NCBI GenBank assembly: GCA_934364765.1
Contig: CAKRMO010000023.1
Coordinates: forward strand, 1-9,762
Direction of reading: 5' to 3'
DNA from: an uncultured Bacteroidaceae bacterium
GTDB lineage: Bacteria > Bacteroidota > Bacteroidia > Bacteroidales > Bacteroidaceae
DNA: 9,762 nt
Part shown: positions 1-6,782 of the stretch, one piece after another
Position numbering within the stretch: the stretch's first letter is position 1
Layout: each line of letters starts with the position of its first letter
Notes under the pieces: model-generated
Databases searched by the model: none
Told to the model about the DNA's origin: nothing
Seen by the model: the letters and a program-made list of their open reading frames with translations, nothing else
Made by a program: the position numbers and the translations under genes

Positions 1-65
1 TTGATGCCCGGAGCAAGATAGCCGTCATCGTTTGACAAAAGTATGAGTTTGGACTGCTGTTTCAT
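1..65 (-). CDS. surE: 5'/3'-nucleotidase SurE, N-terminal fragment cut by window edge
   Basis: Reading the minus strand from the ATG at 65-63 gives 21 codons before the window ends. They include LILLSNDDGYLAPGI. This matches the SurE N-terminus, where a hydrophobic strand leads into the metal-binding NDDG motif and then xxAPGI; the two aspartates there ligate the catalytic divalent metal in the family. SurE is a metal-dependent nucleoside monophosphate phosphatase linked to stationary-phase survival. Only about a tenth of the usual ~250 residues is present, so nothing can be said about integrity. The gene is divergent from parA, separated by 565 bp, and has its own promoter-like -7 element 22 bp upstream of the ATG. 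Identification rests on a short but distinctive motif. Confidence 0.87.
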   Translation of the reverse strand, partial: MKQQSKLILLSNDDGYLAPGI

Positions 66-86
66 TTCGCCTTTTTTCTTTCTTTG

Positions 87-94
87 CAAATGTA
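87..94 (-). promoter_or_regulatory. Bacteroidota -7 promoter element for surE
   Basis: On the minus strand, 94-87 reads TACATTTG, an exact match to the Bacteroidota -7 consensus TAnnTTTG, followed by C. It lies 21 bases from the surE ATG, so the leader would be short (roughly 15 nt) and A/G-rich. No convincing TTG -33 element is found 19-21 bp upstream, so the call rests on the -7 box and its position. Confidence 0.6.
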
Positions 95-210
95 CGTAAA
101 AATCCCCTAACGGCACGGTGCAGGCAAATGCTTTGAGCCAAAAGGCGCGAACTTGCTTTTGCATACCAATGCAAGCCAAAACAAAATCCCATGAAAGGAG
201 GGAGCAAACC

Positions 211-294
211 TGCATCGGACATAAGAAAAACTATGTCCCATGTAGGAAAAATTATGTCTGATATAATTCAAACTACATCAGACCTTTTTTTGCC
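211..294 (+). repeat. Tandem array of four degenerate 21-bp units (copy 1)
   Basis: Four consecutive 21-bp units occupy 211-231, 232-252, 253-273 and 274-294. The approximate consensus is TAYRTCNGAYRTA followed by an A-rich stretch ending AAAAAY. The core YRTC-N-GAYR is its own reverse complement, and it is seen intact as CATCGGACA and TGTCTGATA; the second and last units deviate (TGTCCCATG, CATCAGACC). Inverted pairs also span unit borders: GGACATA (217-223) with TATGTCC (232-238), and GTCTGAT (256-262) with ATCAGAC (277-283), the latter followed by seven T. An inverted homologous array lies at 6783-6866. The function is unknown; it could be a protein-binding array, a structured RNA or the remnant of a coding repeat. 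Confidence 0.8.
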
Positions 295-360
295 GTTTGC
301 AAACATCTGAAAAACAAAGCGTTACAGTGGTTGTCTTAAATATAGGTATTCTGTTGAATA

Positions 361-531
361 TAAGTCTGTTACGCGGCTTTTGCGGCATTCGCAACCTTGC
401 GACAAACTTGGACGCACAATAACGTGCAAACTTGGGCGGGACTTGCGCAGGGGACGCTCCGCTTATTCGGCGGCAGGACAACATGATATGCAATTAAAGG
501 GGCAGGACAACCTTGCCTTTTATGATTTCTT
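361..531. repeat. Candidate dispersed intergenic element with internal direct repeats
   Basis: This non-coding segment has CAAACTTGG at 403-411 and again at 427-435 (24 bp apart), and GGCAGGACAAC at 472-482 and again at 501-511 (29 bp apart). The second GGCAGGACAAC forms the left arm of a hairpin GGCAGG-acaac-CTTGCC (501-517, one G-U pair) followed by TTTTATGATTTCTT. The direct repeats and terminal hairpin suggest a defined element rather than random spacer. Whether other copies exist in the genome cannot be seen here, because only one copy lies in the window. The element boundaries are approximate. Confidence 0.35.
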
Positions 532-566
532 ATCCCAAGATGAGGAATATTTAGCACTGCAAAGGG

Positions 567-596
567 TTGGGAAGTGGGGGATTTTTTTTATTTTTG
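567..596 (+). promoter_or_regulatory. Promoter of the parAB-rsh operon
   Basis: TTG at 567-569 is separated by 19 bp from TATTTTTG at 589-596. This fits the Bacteroidota housekeeping sigma-factor consensus, a TTG-type -33 element 19-21 bp upstream of TAnnTTTG. Transcription should begin near 602-605, giving a leader of about 25-30 nt to the parA ATG. No strong Shine-Dalgarno sequence lies between, as is usual in this phylum. This is the best-formed promoter in the window and would drive all five downstream genes. Confidence 0.75.
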
Positions 597-630
597 CATA
601 ATCTCAGCCTAATGGGCAGAACAGATTTAT

Positions 631-1398
631 ATGGGAAAAATTATAGCTTTAGCAAATCAGAAAGGCGGTGTGGGAAAAACAACCACGGCGATGAACCTCG
701 CCGCTTCGCTCGCCACTTTGGAAAAGTCGGTTCTTTTGGTTGACGCAGACCCCCAGGCAAACGCCTCGTCGGGGCTCGGCGTGGACGTGAGGAAAGTGGA
801 CTGCTCCATCTACGAGTGCATTGTGGGGGGGCACGACGTGCGCGAGGCGATATACACCACCGACATTGACGGGCTTGACATACTGCCGTCCCACATCGAC
901 CTCGTGGGGGCGGAAGTGGAGATGCTCAACTTTGACGAGCGAGAGAAACTGATAAAAAAGACGCTCGATCCGCTGCGCCCCGAATACGACTACATACTTA
1001 TCGACTGCAGCCCCTCGCTCGGACTTATAACGGTGAACTCGCTCGTGGCGGCAGACAGCGTTATCATTCCCGTGCAATGCGAATACTTTGCGCTCGAAGG
1101 CATAAGCAAGCTGCTCAACACCATAAAAATCATAAAGAAAAAGCTTAACCCGGGGCTGGAAATCGAGGGCTTCCTGCTCACAATGTACGACTCGCGCCTC
1201 AGACTGGCAAACCAGATAAACGACGAGGTGCGCCGCCACTTCCAGGAGCTGGTGTTCAAGACGGTAATCCAGCGAAACGTGAAACTGAGCGAAGCTCCGA
1301 GCCACGGCGTGCCGGCAATACTCTACGACGCAACGTCAATAGGGGCGAAAAGCTACCTTGAACTGGCACGCGACGTGATTGAGAAAGACAGGAAATAG
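631..1398 (+). CDS. parA: Chromosome-partitioning ATPase ParA (Soj)
   Basis: This is a 255-residue ParA/MinD-family ATPase that binds nucleoid DNA non-specifically in its ATP-bound dimer form and moves ParB-parS complexes apart. The deviant Walker A motif KGGVGKTT is at residues 11-18, with the signature lysine K11 and the P-loop lysine K16. [10 protein letters not shown] (35-44) is the A' motif, and [13 protein letters not shown] (119-131) is Walker B. The later [11 protein letters not shown] is also typical of Soj proteins. There is no N-terminal helix-turn-helix, so this is the small chromosomal type, not the larger plasmid P1-type ParA. The ATG lies about 27 nt after the predicted transcription start. 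parB follows after 33 bp, as in most chromosomal par loci. The gene is intact. Confidence 0.96.
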   Translation: MGKIIALANQKGGVGKTTTAMNLAASLATLEKSVLLVDADPQANASSGLGVDVRKVDCSIYECIVGGHDVREAIYTTDIDGLDILPSHIDLVGAEVEMLNFDEREKLIKKTLDPLRPEYDYILIDCSPSLGLITVNSLVAADSVIIPVQCEYFALEGISKLLNTIKIIKKKLNPGLEIEGFLLTMYDSRLRLANQINDEVRRHFQELVFKTVIQRNVKLSEAPSHGVPAILYDATSIGAKSYLELARDVIEKDRK

Positions 1399-1431
1399 CA
1401 TATCCCGCCCGCATTTACAAACGGAACATTT

Positions 1432-2325
1432 ATGGCAGTAAAAAAGAAATACCAGGTTTTGGGGCGCGGACTCGACGCGCTTATAGCCACCGGGGAGGTG
1501 AAGACTTCGGGAAGCTCGTCGATAGGCGAAATACCCGTAAGCCAGATTGTGCCCAACCCCAACCAGCCAAGGCGCGACTTCAGCGACCGTGCGCTTGACG
1601 AGCTTGCCGACTCAATAAAGGAACTGGGCATTGTGCAGCCCGTAACGCTGAGAAACATGGGCGACGGCACATACCAGATAATAGCCGGCGAACGCCGCTG
1701 GAGAGCCGCGCAAAGGGCGGGGCTTGAAACCGTGCCGGCATACATCCGCACCGCCGACGACGAAAAGACGATGCAGATGGCACTGGTGGAGAACATACAG
1801 CGCGAAGACCTCAACCCGATAGAAATAGCCCTGGCATATCAGGGGCTTATCGAGCAATACGGGCTGAAGCAAGAAGAGCTGTCGGCGAAAGTTGGGAAAA
1901 AGCGCGCCACCGTAACAAACTACCTGCGCCTGCTCAAACTGCCGGCGCAGGTGCAAATGGCCCTGAAGAACAAGGACATTGACCAAGGACATGCCCGCGC
2001 ACTGCTGGGACTGCCAAGCGCGGCTACGCAGCTGAGGGTTTTTGAGGAGATAAAGAGCCAAGGGCTTTCGGTGAGAAAGGTGGAGGAAATAGTGAACCGC
2101 CTCAACAGCGGCGAAGACGTGAACAACTCCGGCAAAAGAATACGCGCCCGCCGCGACAAGGACAACTCCGGCGAATACAACGCCCTGCAAAAGCACCTGT
2201 CCGACTATTTCGGCACAAAGGTGAAAATGACCTGCTCGCCCGAGGGAAAAGGCAAAATAACCATACCGTTCCGCAACCAGGAGGAAATGGAACGCATAAT
2301 AGCCATGCTCGACAAAGGCAAGTGA
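1432..2325 (+). CDS. parB: Chromosome-partitioning protein ParB (CTPase/parS-binding)
   Basis: This 297-residue protein loads at parS sites and spreads as a CTP-dependent sliding clamp, stimulating ParA ATPase. The N-terminus LGRGLDALI (residues 10-18) is the typical ParA-interacting segment. The ParB/Srx CTP-binding domain follows, with VPNPNQPRR-like text near 40-48, box II GERRWRAA at 86-93 and ENIQRE(D)LNPIE at 120-131. A helix-turn-helix that reads parS spans about 146-168. After a basic, low-complexity linker (about 228-247), residues 248-297 form the C-terminal dimerisation domain. Length and domain order are normal for the family. Its stop codon overlaps the next gene's GTG start. No full parS site was found in the window. 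Confidence 0.96.
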   Translation: MAVKKKYQVLGRGLDALIATGEVKTSGSSSIGEIPVSQIVPNPNQPRRDFSDRALDELADSIKELGIVQPVTLRNMGDGTYQIIAGERRWRAAQRAGLETVPAYIRTADDEKTMQMALVENIQREDLNPIEIALAYQGLIEQYGLKQEELSAKVGKKRATVTNYLRLLKLPAQVQMALKNKDIDQGHARALLGLPSAATQLRVFEEIKSQGLSVRKVEEIVNRLNSGEDVNNSGKRIRARRDKDNSGEYNALQKHLSDYFGTKVKMTCSPEGKGKITIPFRNQEEMERIIAMLDKGK

Positions 2326-3104
2326 GAACCGCCGCCCATAGCCAAATGCGTTTTGCCCTACGTCTATTGCGTGCAATCCTGCCGGCAATGGCAATGCTGC
2401 TGCCGGCATCAAATGTATGCGCCGCGCCAAACAGCCGCCCCTTTGCAATTTGCAACGACAGCATACTGCCGCAAATGGCGGCGGACACAACGGCAGCTGC
2501 GGCTGACAGCGGCAGGACGGCGACAACTGCGGCTGGAGACTCCGCAAACGTGGCGGGAAAGGTGGACTCGGTTATGAAAGCCGCGTTAAAGCAGAAGCTG
2601 CCCAAGCCAAAATTCGTGCCGGACCCAAAGCGCGCCCTGTGGCTCGCGCTCGTCGTTCCCGGAGCCGGGCAGATATACAACAGGAAATACTGGAAGCTGC
2701 CCATATTCTACGGAGGCTTTCTGGGGTGCACATACGCGCTGATGTGGAACCAGCAAATGTACAAGGACTACGCCCAGGCGTACATCGACATAATGGACGA
2801 CGACCCCAATACAAAAAGCTACATGAACATGCTGCCGCCAAACTACGACATTACCGGAATGGAGGACAGGTTCAAGACGATATTCAAGAACAAGAAAGAC
2901 CGATACCGCCGCTGGAGGGACTACGCCGCATTCTCGTTTGTGGGCGTTTACCTCCTGTCGGTAATCGACGCATACGTTGACGCACAGCTCTCGGCGTTCG
3001 ACATCTCAAAAGACTTGAGCCTTAACGTCAAGCCTACGGTGATACCCGTGCAAAGCTCGAAAAGCTCCGCCGCCGTGGGAATAGGGTGCGGGCTGAACTT
3101 CTAA
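2322..3104 (+). CDS. DUF5683-family membrane protein
   Basis: This is a 260-residue protein of unknown function. Its central text (ALWLALVVPGAGQIYN at 105-120, then RKYWKLPIFYGG) is the DUF5683 signature, a family known mainly from Bacteroidota. A hydrophobic signal-like segment occupies about residues 11-34, ending VCAA. A low-complexity Ala/Thr/Asp linker follows (about 52-80). Likely membrane segments lie near 104-118, 127-143 and 201-218. The GTG start given overlaps the parB TGA by four bases (GTGA), which suggests translational coupling. An ATG at 2346, eight codons in, would leave a cleaner signal peptide beginning MRFALRLLR, so the true start is uncertain. Its position in a par-wall-rsh operon suggests an envelope role, but that is inference. 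Confidence 0.85.
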   Translation: MRTAAHSQMRFALRLLRAILPAMAMLLPASNVCAAPNSRPFAICNDSILPQMAADTTAAAADSGRTATTAAGDSANVAGKVDSVMKAALKQKLPKPKFVPDPKRALWLALVVPGAGQIYNRKYWKLPIFYGGFLGCTYALMWNQQMYKDYAQAYIDIMDDDPNTKSYMNMLPPNYDITGMEDRFKTIFKNKKDRYRRWRDYAAFSFVGVYLLSVIDAYVDAQLSAFDISKDLSLNVKPTVIPVQSSKSSAAVGIGCGLNF

Positions 3105-3113
3105 ACAAAGATT

Positions 3114-4409
3114 ATGAACAAAATATATATAATAGCACTGATGCTGCTTGCCGCAATCACGGCAAAGGCGCAAAACGACATCACAATACGCGATGACAAA
3201 ACCGGGAAAGACGAGGAAATCGGCATTCCCGAAGCAATGACGCTCGACATAGACACCCTTTTGAGCCAATGGAACGCCTCGCAATATCTTGAGGCAGACA
3301 CAAACTGCAATATGCAGGACGTGAACCCGGTTTTCCCCGACAGCATATACATTGACCGCCTGTCGAGAATCCCCGCCATAATGGAAATGCCCTACAACAA
3401 CATCGTGAGGAAATTCATCGACCAGTACACCGGCAGGCTGCGCCATTCGGTATCCTATATGCTCGGGGCGACAAATTTCTATATGCCGATTTTCGAGGAA
3501 GCCCTCGCCCTTTACGGCCTTCCGCTGGAACTGAAATTCCTTCCCGTGATAGAGAGCGCGCTCGACCCCACGGCAGTAAGCCGCAAAGGCGCAACGGGGC
3601 TGTGGCAATTCATGCTGGCAACCGCAAAACGCTACGATCTGAAGATAAACAGCCTTGTTGACGAACGGCGCGACCCGATAAAATCCTCGTTCGCCGCAGC
3701 ACAATATTTGAGCGACCTATATAAGGTTTACGGCGACTGGAACCTCGTGATTGCCGCCTATAACTGCGGGCCGACATCCCTGAACAAGGCGATACACCGC
3801 GCAGGGGGCAGCAAGGACTATTGGACAATATACCCTTACCTCCCAAAGGAGACACGCGGATATGTGCCTGCGTTCATCGCCGCCAACTATGTGATGAACT
3901 ATTACTGCGAACACAACATCTGCTCCATGCGTGCAAAGCTGCTTGAAAGCAATGACACCGTTGCCGTAAGCAAGGAGCTGCACCTGGAACAGATTGCCGC
4001 CGTGTGCGGAGTGGAAATGGACAAGCTGAAAGCTTTCAACCCGCAATACAAAACGTCGCTCGTGCCCGGAAACTCCTACGAATGCACGTTGCGTCTGCCG
4101 CCGGAGGCCGCGTTGAAGTTCATAGACCTCGGCGACTCGGTTTACAGCTACCGGAGCGGAGAACTGCTCACAAAGCGCAAGACTGTGGAGGTTGATGAAG
4201 AGGAGCTGGCAAAGCAAACAGCCACAAGGAGACGTTCGCAATCCTCACGCCACAGAAAATCACGCAGAAGCCGGAGCGTTACAATAAAGAGCGGGCAGAC
4301 GCTGTCTGAGATAGCCGAAAAATACGGCACAAGCGTAAGCAAACTGCGCCGGCTGAACGGCATAAAAGGCTCGAACATCAGGGCAGGAAAGAAAATAAGA
4401 GTGAAGTAA
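3114..4409 (+). CDS. MltD-like lytic murein transglycosylase with C-terminal LysM
   Basis: This 431-residue secreted enzyme is predicted to cleave the MurNAc-GlcNAc bond of peptidoglycan, forming 1,6-anhydroMurNAc ends. A signal peptide covers residues 1-19, with an AKA|Q cleavage site. The SLT (GH23) domain spans about 125-265: FLPVIESALDP contains the catalytic glutamate E147, then GLWQFM (162-167), AAYNCGP (214-220) and KETRGYVP (246-252), all standard MltD-subfamily motifs. Residues about 288-328 (EQIAAVCGV..LKAFNP..LVPG) look like a degenerate LysM. A basic Arg/Ser linker (371-388) leads to a clear LysM at 389-431 (IKSGQTLSEIAEKYG...). It begins 9 bp after the DUF5683 gene and ends 7 bp before the rsh gene, so it is part of the same operon. 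No lipobox is seen, so it is probably periplasmic. Confidence 0.94.
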   Translation: MNKIYIIALMLLAAITAKAQNDITIRDDKTGKDEEIGIPEAMTLDIDTLLSQWNASQYLEADTNCNMQDVNPVFPDSIYIDRLSRIPAIMEMPYNNIVRKFIDQYTGRLRHSVSYMLGATNFYMPIFEEALALYGLPLELKFLPVIESALDPTAVSRKGATGLWQFMLATAKRYDLKINSLVDERRDPIKSSFAAAQYLSDLYKVYGDWNLVIAAYNCGPTSLNKAIHRAGGSKDYWTIYPYLPKETRGYVPAFIAANYVMNYYCEHNICSMRAKLLESNDTVAVSKELHLEQIAAVCGVEMDKLKAFNPQYKTSLVPGNSYECTLRLPPEAALKFIDLGDSVYSYRSGELLTKRKTVEVDEEELAKQTATRRRSQSSRHRKSRRSRSVTIKSGQTLSEIAEKYGTSVSKLRRLNGIKGSNIRAGKKIRVK

Positions 4410-4416
4410 CCGCGCC

Positions 4417-6666
4417 ATGAGTGTTATGCCAGCAGTCTCCGACCCCGCAAGGGACGAGCAGATGATAAACGAAGCCTTCCGCCATTTGCTCGACACCTAC
4501 CTCGCCTCTAACCACCGCAAGAAAACCGAAGTTATAACCAAGGCTTTCAACTTTGCCAAGAAAGCCCACAGCGGAGTGCGCCGGCTTTCGGGAGAGCCTT
4601 ATATAATGCACCCCATAGCCGTGGCGCAAATCGTTTGCGAAGAGATTGGGCTGGGCTCCACATCAATCTGCGCCGCGCTGCTCCACGACGTGGAGGAGGA
4701 CACAGACTACACCAATGAGGACATAGCCAACCTGTTCGGCCCCAAGGTCGCCAACATTGTCGAGGGGCTTACAAAAATCTCCGGCGGAATATTCGGGGAG
4801 AGGGCCTCGCTTCAGGCGGAGACTTTCAAGAAGCTCCTGCTCACCATGAGCGACGACATACGCGTGATACTCATCAAGATTGCCGACAGGCTCCACAATA
4901 TGCGCACGCTTAGCTCCATGCTTCCGAGTAAGCAATACAAGGTGGCGGGGGAGACATTATATATATATGCCCCGCTCGCCGACCGTCTCGGACTCAACAA
5001 AATAAAAATGGAGCTTGAAGACCTCAGTTTCCATTATGAGCACCCGCAGGAGTATGAGGACATAAAGTCCAAGCTCGCCAAGACGCAAGCCGGGCGCGAG
5101 GAGATATTCAACGAGTTCACCGCCCCCATACGCAAGGTGCTAGACAAGAGCGGGCTGAAATACCACATACTCGCACGCATCAAAACGCCGTACTCCATCT
5201 GGCAGAAGATGCAGAACAAGCACATCACCTTTGAGGAGATATACGACATACTCGCCATAAGGATAATATTCGAGCCGAGCGCGCCCGAAAAGGAAGTGAG
5301 CGAGTGCTTCAACATATACGTGGCGCTTTGCAGCATCTACAAGCCCCAGCCCGACCGTCTGCGCGACTGGATTTCCCACCCCAAGGCCAACGGCTACCAA
5401 GCCCTCCACGTAACGCTCATGAGCAACCGCGGCGAATGGATTGAGGTGCAAATACGCTCCAAGCGCATGGACGACATAGACGAGCAGGGCGTTGCCGCAC
5501 ACTGGAAGTACAAATCTCCGGGAGAGGACTACAACGACGACGAACTCTCAAAGTGGCTTCACACCATAAAGGAAATCCTTGACGACCCGCAGCCCGACAC
5601 GCTAGACTTTCTCGACACGATAAAGCTCAACCTGTTCGCCAACGAAATCCTCATCTTCACCCCCAAGGGTGAGATAAAGACCATGCCGGCGGGGGCTACC
5701 GCGCTCGACTTCGCATTCTCCATACATTCGTTCCTCGGCAGCCACTGCATTGGCGCAAAGGTAAACCACAAGCTCGTGCCGCTGAGCCACAAGCTGCAAA
5801 GCGGAGACCAGGTTGAGATACTCACGTCGCGCTCGCAGCACGTGCAGCCCGAATGGATACAATACGCCAACACAGCCAAGGCAAAAGGCAAGATACGCGC
5901 CCTGCTGCGCCGCGACGAGCGAGAGAAAAGGGCCTTGGGCGAGGAGACGCTGCGCAAGTTCCTTCAGGAAAAGGACATGGAAATAAACAGCGCGGTAATC
6001 GACAAGCTGTGCCGCTTCCACGAAATCCCCACACGCGACGGACTTTATCTGGCACTAGGCGAAAATAGCATAGTGCTAAGCGACGCCGACGCCGACTTCA
6101 TACAGGGACGCCAGCGTAAGGCATCATCGTGGAGAAAGTTCATACCCTTCATAAGCAGCAAGCCCAAGACATCCGAAAACAGCGACATAAAAAAGGTGTT
6201 CATCGAGGGTATAGACCGCAAAAAGACGTTCATCCTTAACGAGGACTCAATAAAGCACTGCAAGATTGCGGAGTGCTGCCACCCTATCCCAGGCGACGAT
6301 TCACTGGGGTACATAGACCCGTCGAACGAATTTGTAATCCACCGCCGCGACTGCCCGGTGGCGGAAAAGCTCAAAAGCAACTATGGCAACCGCGTTGTGG
6401 CGGTTGACTGGCAGATGCACCACATAAACCTCTACCCCGCCACCATTTACGTAAAGGGCATAGACGTGCAGGGAATACTCATGGCAATAAGCGAGGTAAT
6501 CTACAAGCAGCTCAACCTCGACATCAAGAAGCTCACCGTAACAACCGATGCCGGAATATTCGAGAGCGAAATAACCATAAACCTACACGACACCGCCGAC
6601 GTGAAACAGATATGCAGCTCGCTGCTCGGCATAAAGGGCATCGTGAAAGCCGTAAGAATAAGCTGA
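4417..6666 (+). CDS. rsh: RelA/SpoT homologue, bifunctional (p)ppGpp synthetase/hydrolase (Rsh)
   Basis: This 749-residue stringent-response enzyme has the full long-RSH architecture. The HD hydrolase domain (about 45-195) keeps H51, HDVEEDT at 90-96 and ADRLHNMRT at 156-164, so ppGpp hydrolysis should be active. The synthetase domain (about 250-365) has RIKTPYSIWQKM, EEIYDILAIRII, HPKANGYQALH and EVQIRSKRMDDIDEQGVAAHW. Residues 314-317 are RLRD where bifunctional enzymes usually have RxKD and RelA has ExDD, so the charge type is that of bifunctional enzymes. TGS follows at about 410-470, a helical region, a Cys/His segment KIAECCHPIPGD (616-627) with HRRDCP (642-647), and a C-terminal ACT domain (about 672-749). 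The ATG lies 7 bp after the transglycosylase stop; a second in-frame ATG occurs three codons later. Confidence 0.95.
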   Translation: MSVMPAVSDPARDEQMINEAFRHLLDTYLASNHRKKTEVITKAFNFAKKAHSGVRRLSGEPYIMHPIAVAQIVCEEIGLGSTSICAALLHDVEEDTDYTNEDIANLFGPKVANIVEGLTKISGGIFGERASLQAETFKKLLLTMSDDIRVILIKIADRLHNMRTLSSMLPSKQYKVAGETLYIYAPLADRLGLNKIKMELEDLSFHYEHPQEYEDIKSKLAKTQAGREEIFNEFTAPIRKVLDKSGLKYHILARIKTPYSIWQKMQNKHITFEEIYDILAIRIIFEPSAPEKEVSECFNIYVALCSIYKPQPDRLRDWISHPKANGYQALHVTLMSNRGEWIEVQIRSKRMDDIDEQGVAAHWKYKSPGEDYNDDELSKWLHTIKEILDDPQPDTLDFLDTIKLNLFANEILIFTPKGEIKTMPAGATALDFAFSIHSFLGSHCIGAKVNHKLVPLSHKLQSGDQVEILTSRSQHVQPEWIQYANTAKAKGKIRALLRRDEREKRALGEETLRKFLQEKDMEINSAVIDKLCRFHEIPTRDGLYLALGENSIVLSDADADFIQGRQRKASSWRKFIPFISSKPKTSENSDIKKVFIEGIDRKKTFILNEDSIKHCKIAECCHPIPGDDSLGYIDPSNEFVIHRRDCPVAEKLKSNYGNRVVAVDWQMHHINLYPATIYVKGIDVQGILMAISEVIYKQLNLDIKKLTVTTDAGIFESEITINLHDTADVKQICSSLLGIKGIVKAVRIS

Positions 6667-6700
6667 GCCCGCACGCCGTGATGCGGGCATTCCTCTTTTT
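6667..6700 (+). terminator. Rho-independent terminator 1 after rsh
   Basis: GCCCGCA (6667-6673) pairs perfectly with TGCGGGC (6682-6688) around an 8-base loop, followed by attcctcttttt (6689-6700). The stem begins directly after the rsh TGA. The GC-rich stem and T-rich tail fit an intrinsic terminator for the five-gene operon. Confidence 0.8.
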
Positions 6701-6738
6701 CGCCTAACATATTGGCATACAGCAATATACGCCAAACA

Positions 6739-6770
6739 CCAGATAACCTTGTAACTATCTGGTTTTCTTT
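6739..6770 (+). terminator. Rho-independent terminator 2 after rsh
   Basis: CCAGATA (6739-6745) pairs perfectly with TATCTGG (6756-6762) around a 10-base loop, followed by TTTTCTTT. It would act as a back-up 73 bp beyond rsh. The stem is AT-richer than the first terminator. Part of this hairpin lies in sequence resembling the tail of the repeat at 295-336 read in the opposite orientation. Confidence 0.65.
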
Positions 6771-6782
6771 ATGTTGCATATG

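Larger units (their letters stand above)
66..630. other. Divergent surE-parA intergenic region (565 bp)
   Basis: No credible gene is present; the short open frames here run through promoter elements or repeats. In order it holds the surE leader and -7 box (66-94), a small hairpin TTGCAT-acca-ATGCAA at 159-174, the four-unit 21-bp array (211-294), the palindrome GTTTGCAAAC (295-304), a segment with two internal direct repeats and a hairpin (about 361-531), and the parA promoter (567-596). Much of the spacer between these is AT-rich and unexplained. At over half a kilobase it is long for a gene-dense bacterial region. Confidence 0.8.

Noticed and set aside
159..174. TTGCAT-acca-ATGCAA as a terminator
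   Set aside because: The stem is short and AT-rich, has no T-tract, and there is no gene whose end it would mark.
25..222. Minus-strand open frame overlapping surE start
   Set aside because: It is in a different frame from the clear SurE N-terminus and runs through the surE promoter.
211..294. CRISPR-like array
   Set aside because: The units are contiguous, degenerate and only 21 bp, with no spacers and no cas genes.
530..538. TTATCCCAA as a DnaA box (origin of replication near parAB)
   Set aside because: A single imperfect match with no cluster, no AT-rich unwinding element and no dnaA or dnaN nearby.
278..557. Two overlapping minus-strand open frames (71 and 62 codons)
   Set aside because: Both lie in repeat-like spacer, overlap each other in different frames and have no start context or recognisable domain.
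380..601. 73-codon plus-strand open frame before parA
   Set aside because: It overlaps the repeat-like element and the whole parA promoter and shows no family resemblance.
1277..1285. ACGTGAAAC, a right half of parS, inside parA
   Set aside because: Only 10 of 16 bases match the parS consensus; the left half is absent and the bases encode the conserved NVKLSEAPS segment.
649..1305. 218-codon minus-strand open frame opposite parA
   Set aside because: Shadow of a textbook ParA sequence.
1612..2547. 311-codon minus-strand open frame opposite parB
   Set aside because: A shadow frame from codon bias in GC-rich coding DNA; parB and the next gene are unambiguous on the plus strand.
3006..3704. 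232-codon minus-strand open frame opposite the transglycosylase gene
   Set aside because: Shadow of a clear SLT-domain gene; no motif in the antisense product.
6599..6608. ACGTGAAACA, another parS half-site, inside rsh
   Set aside because: The left half has no match to TGTTTC and the bases are ordinary codons for DVKQ. No full parS site was found in the window.
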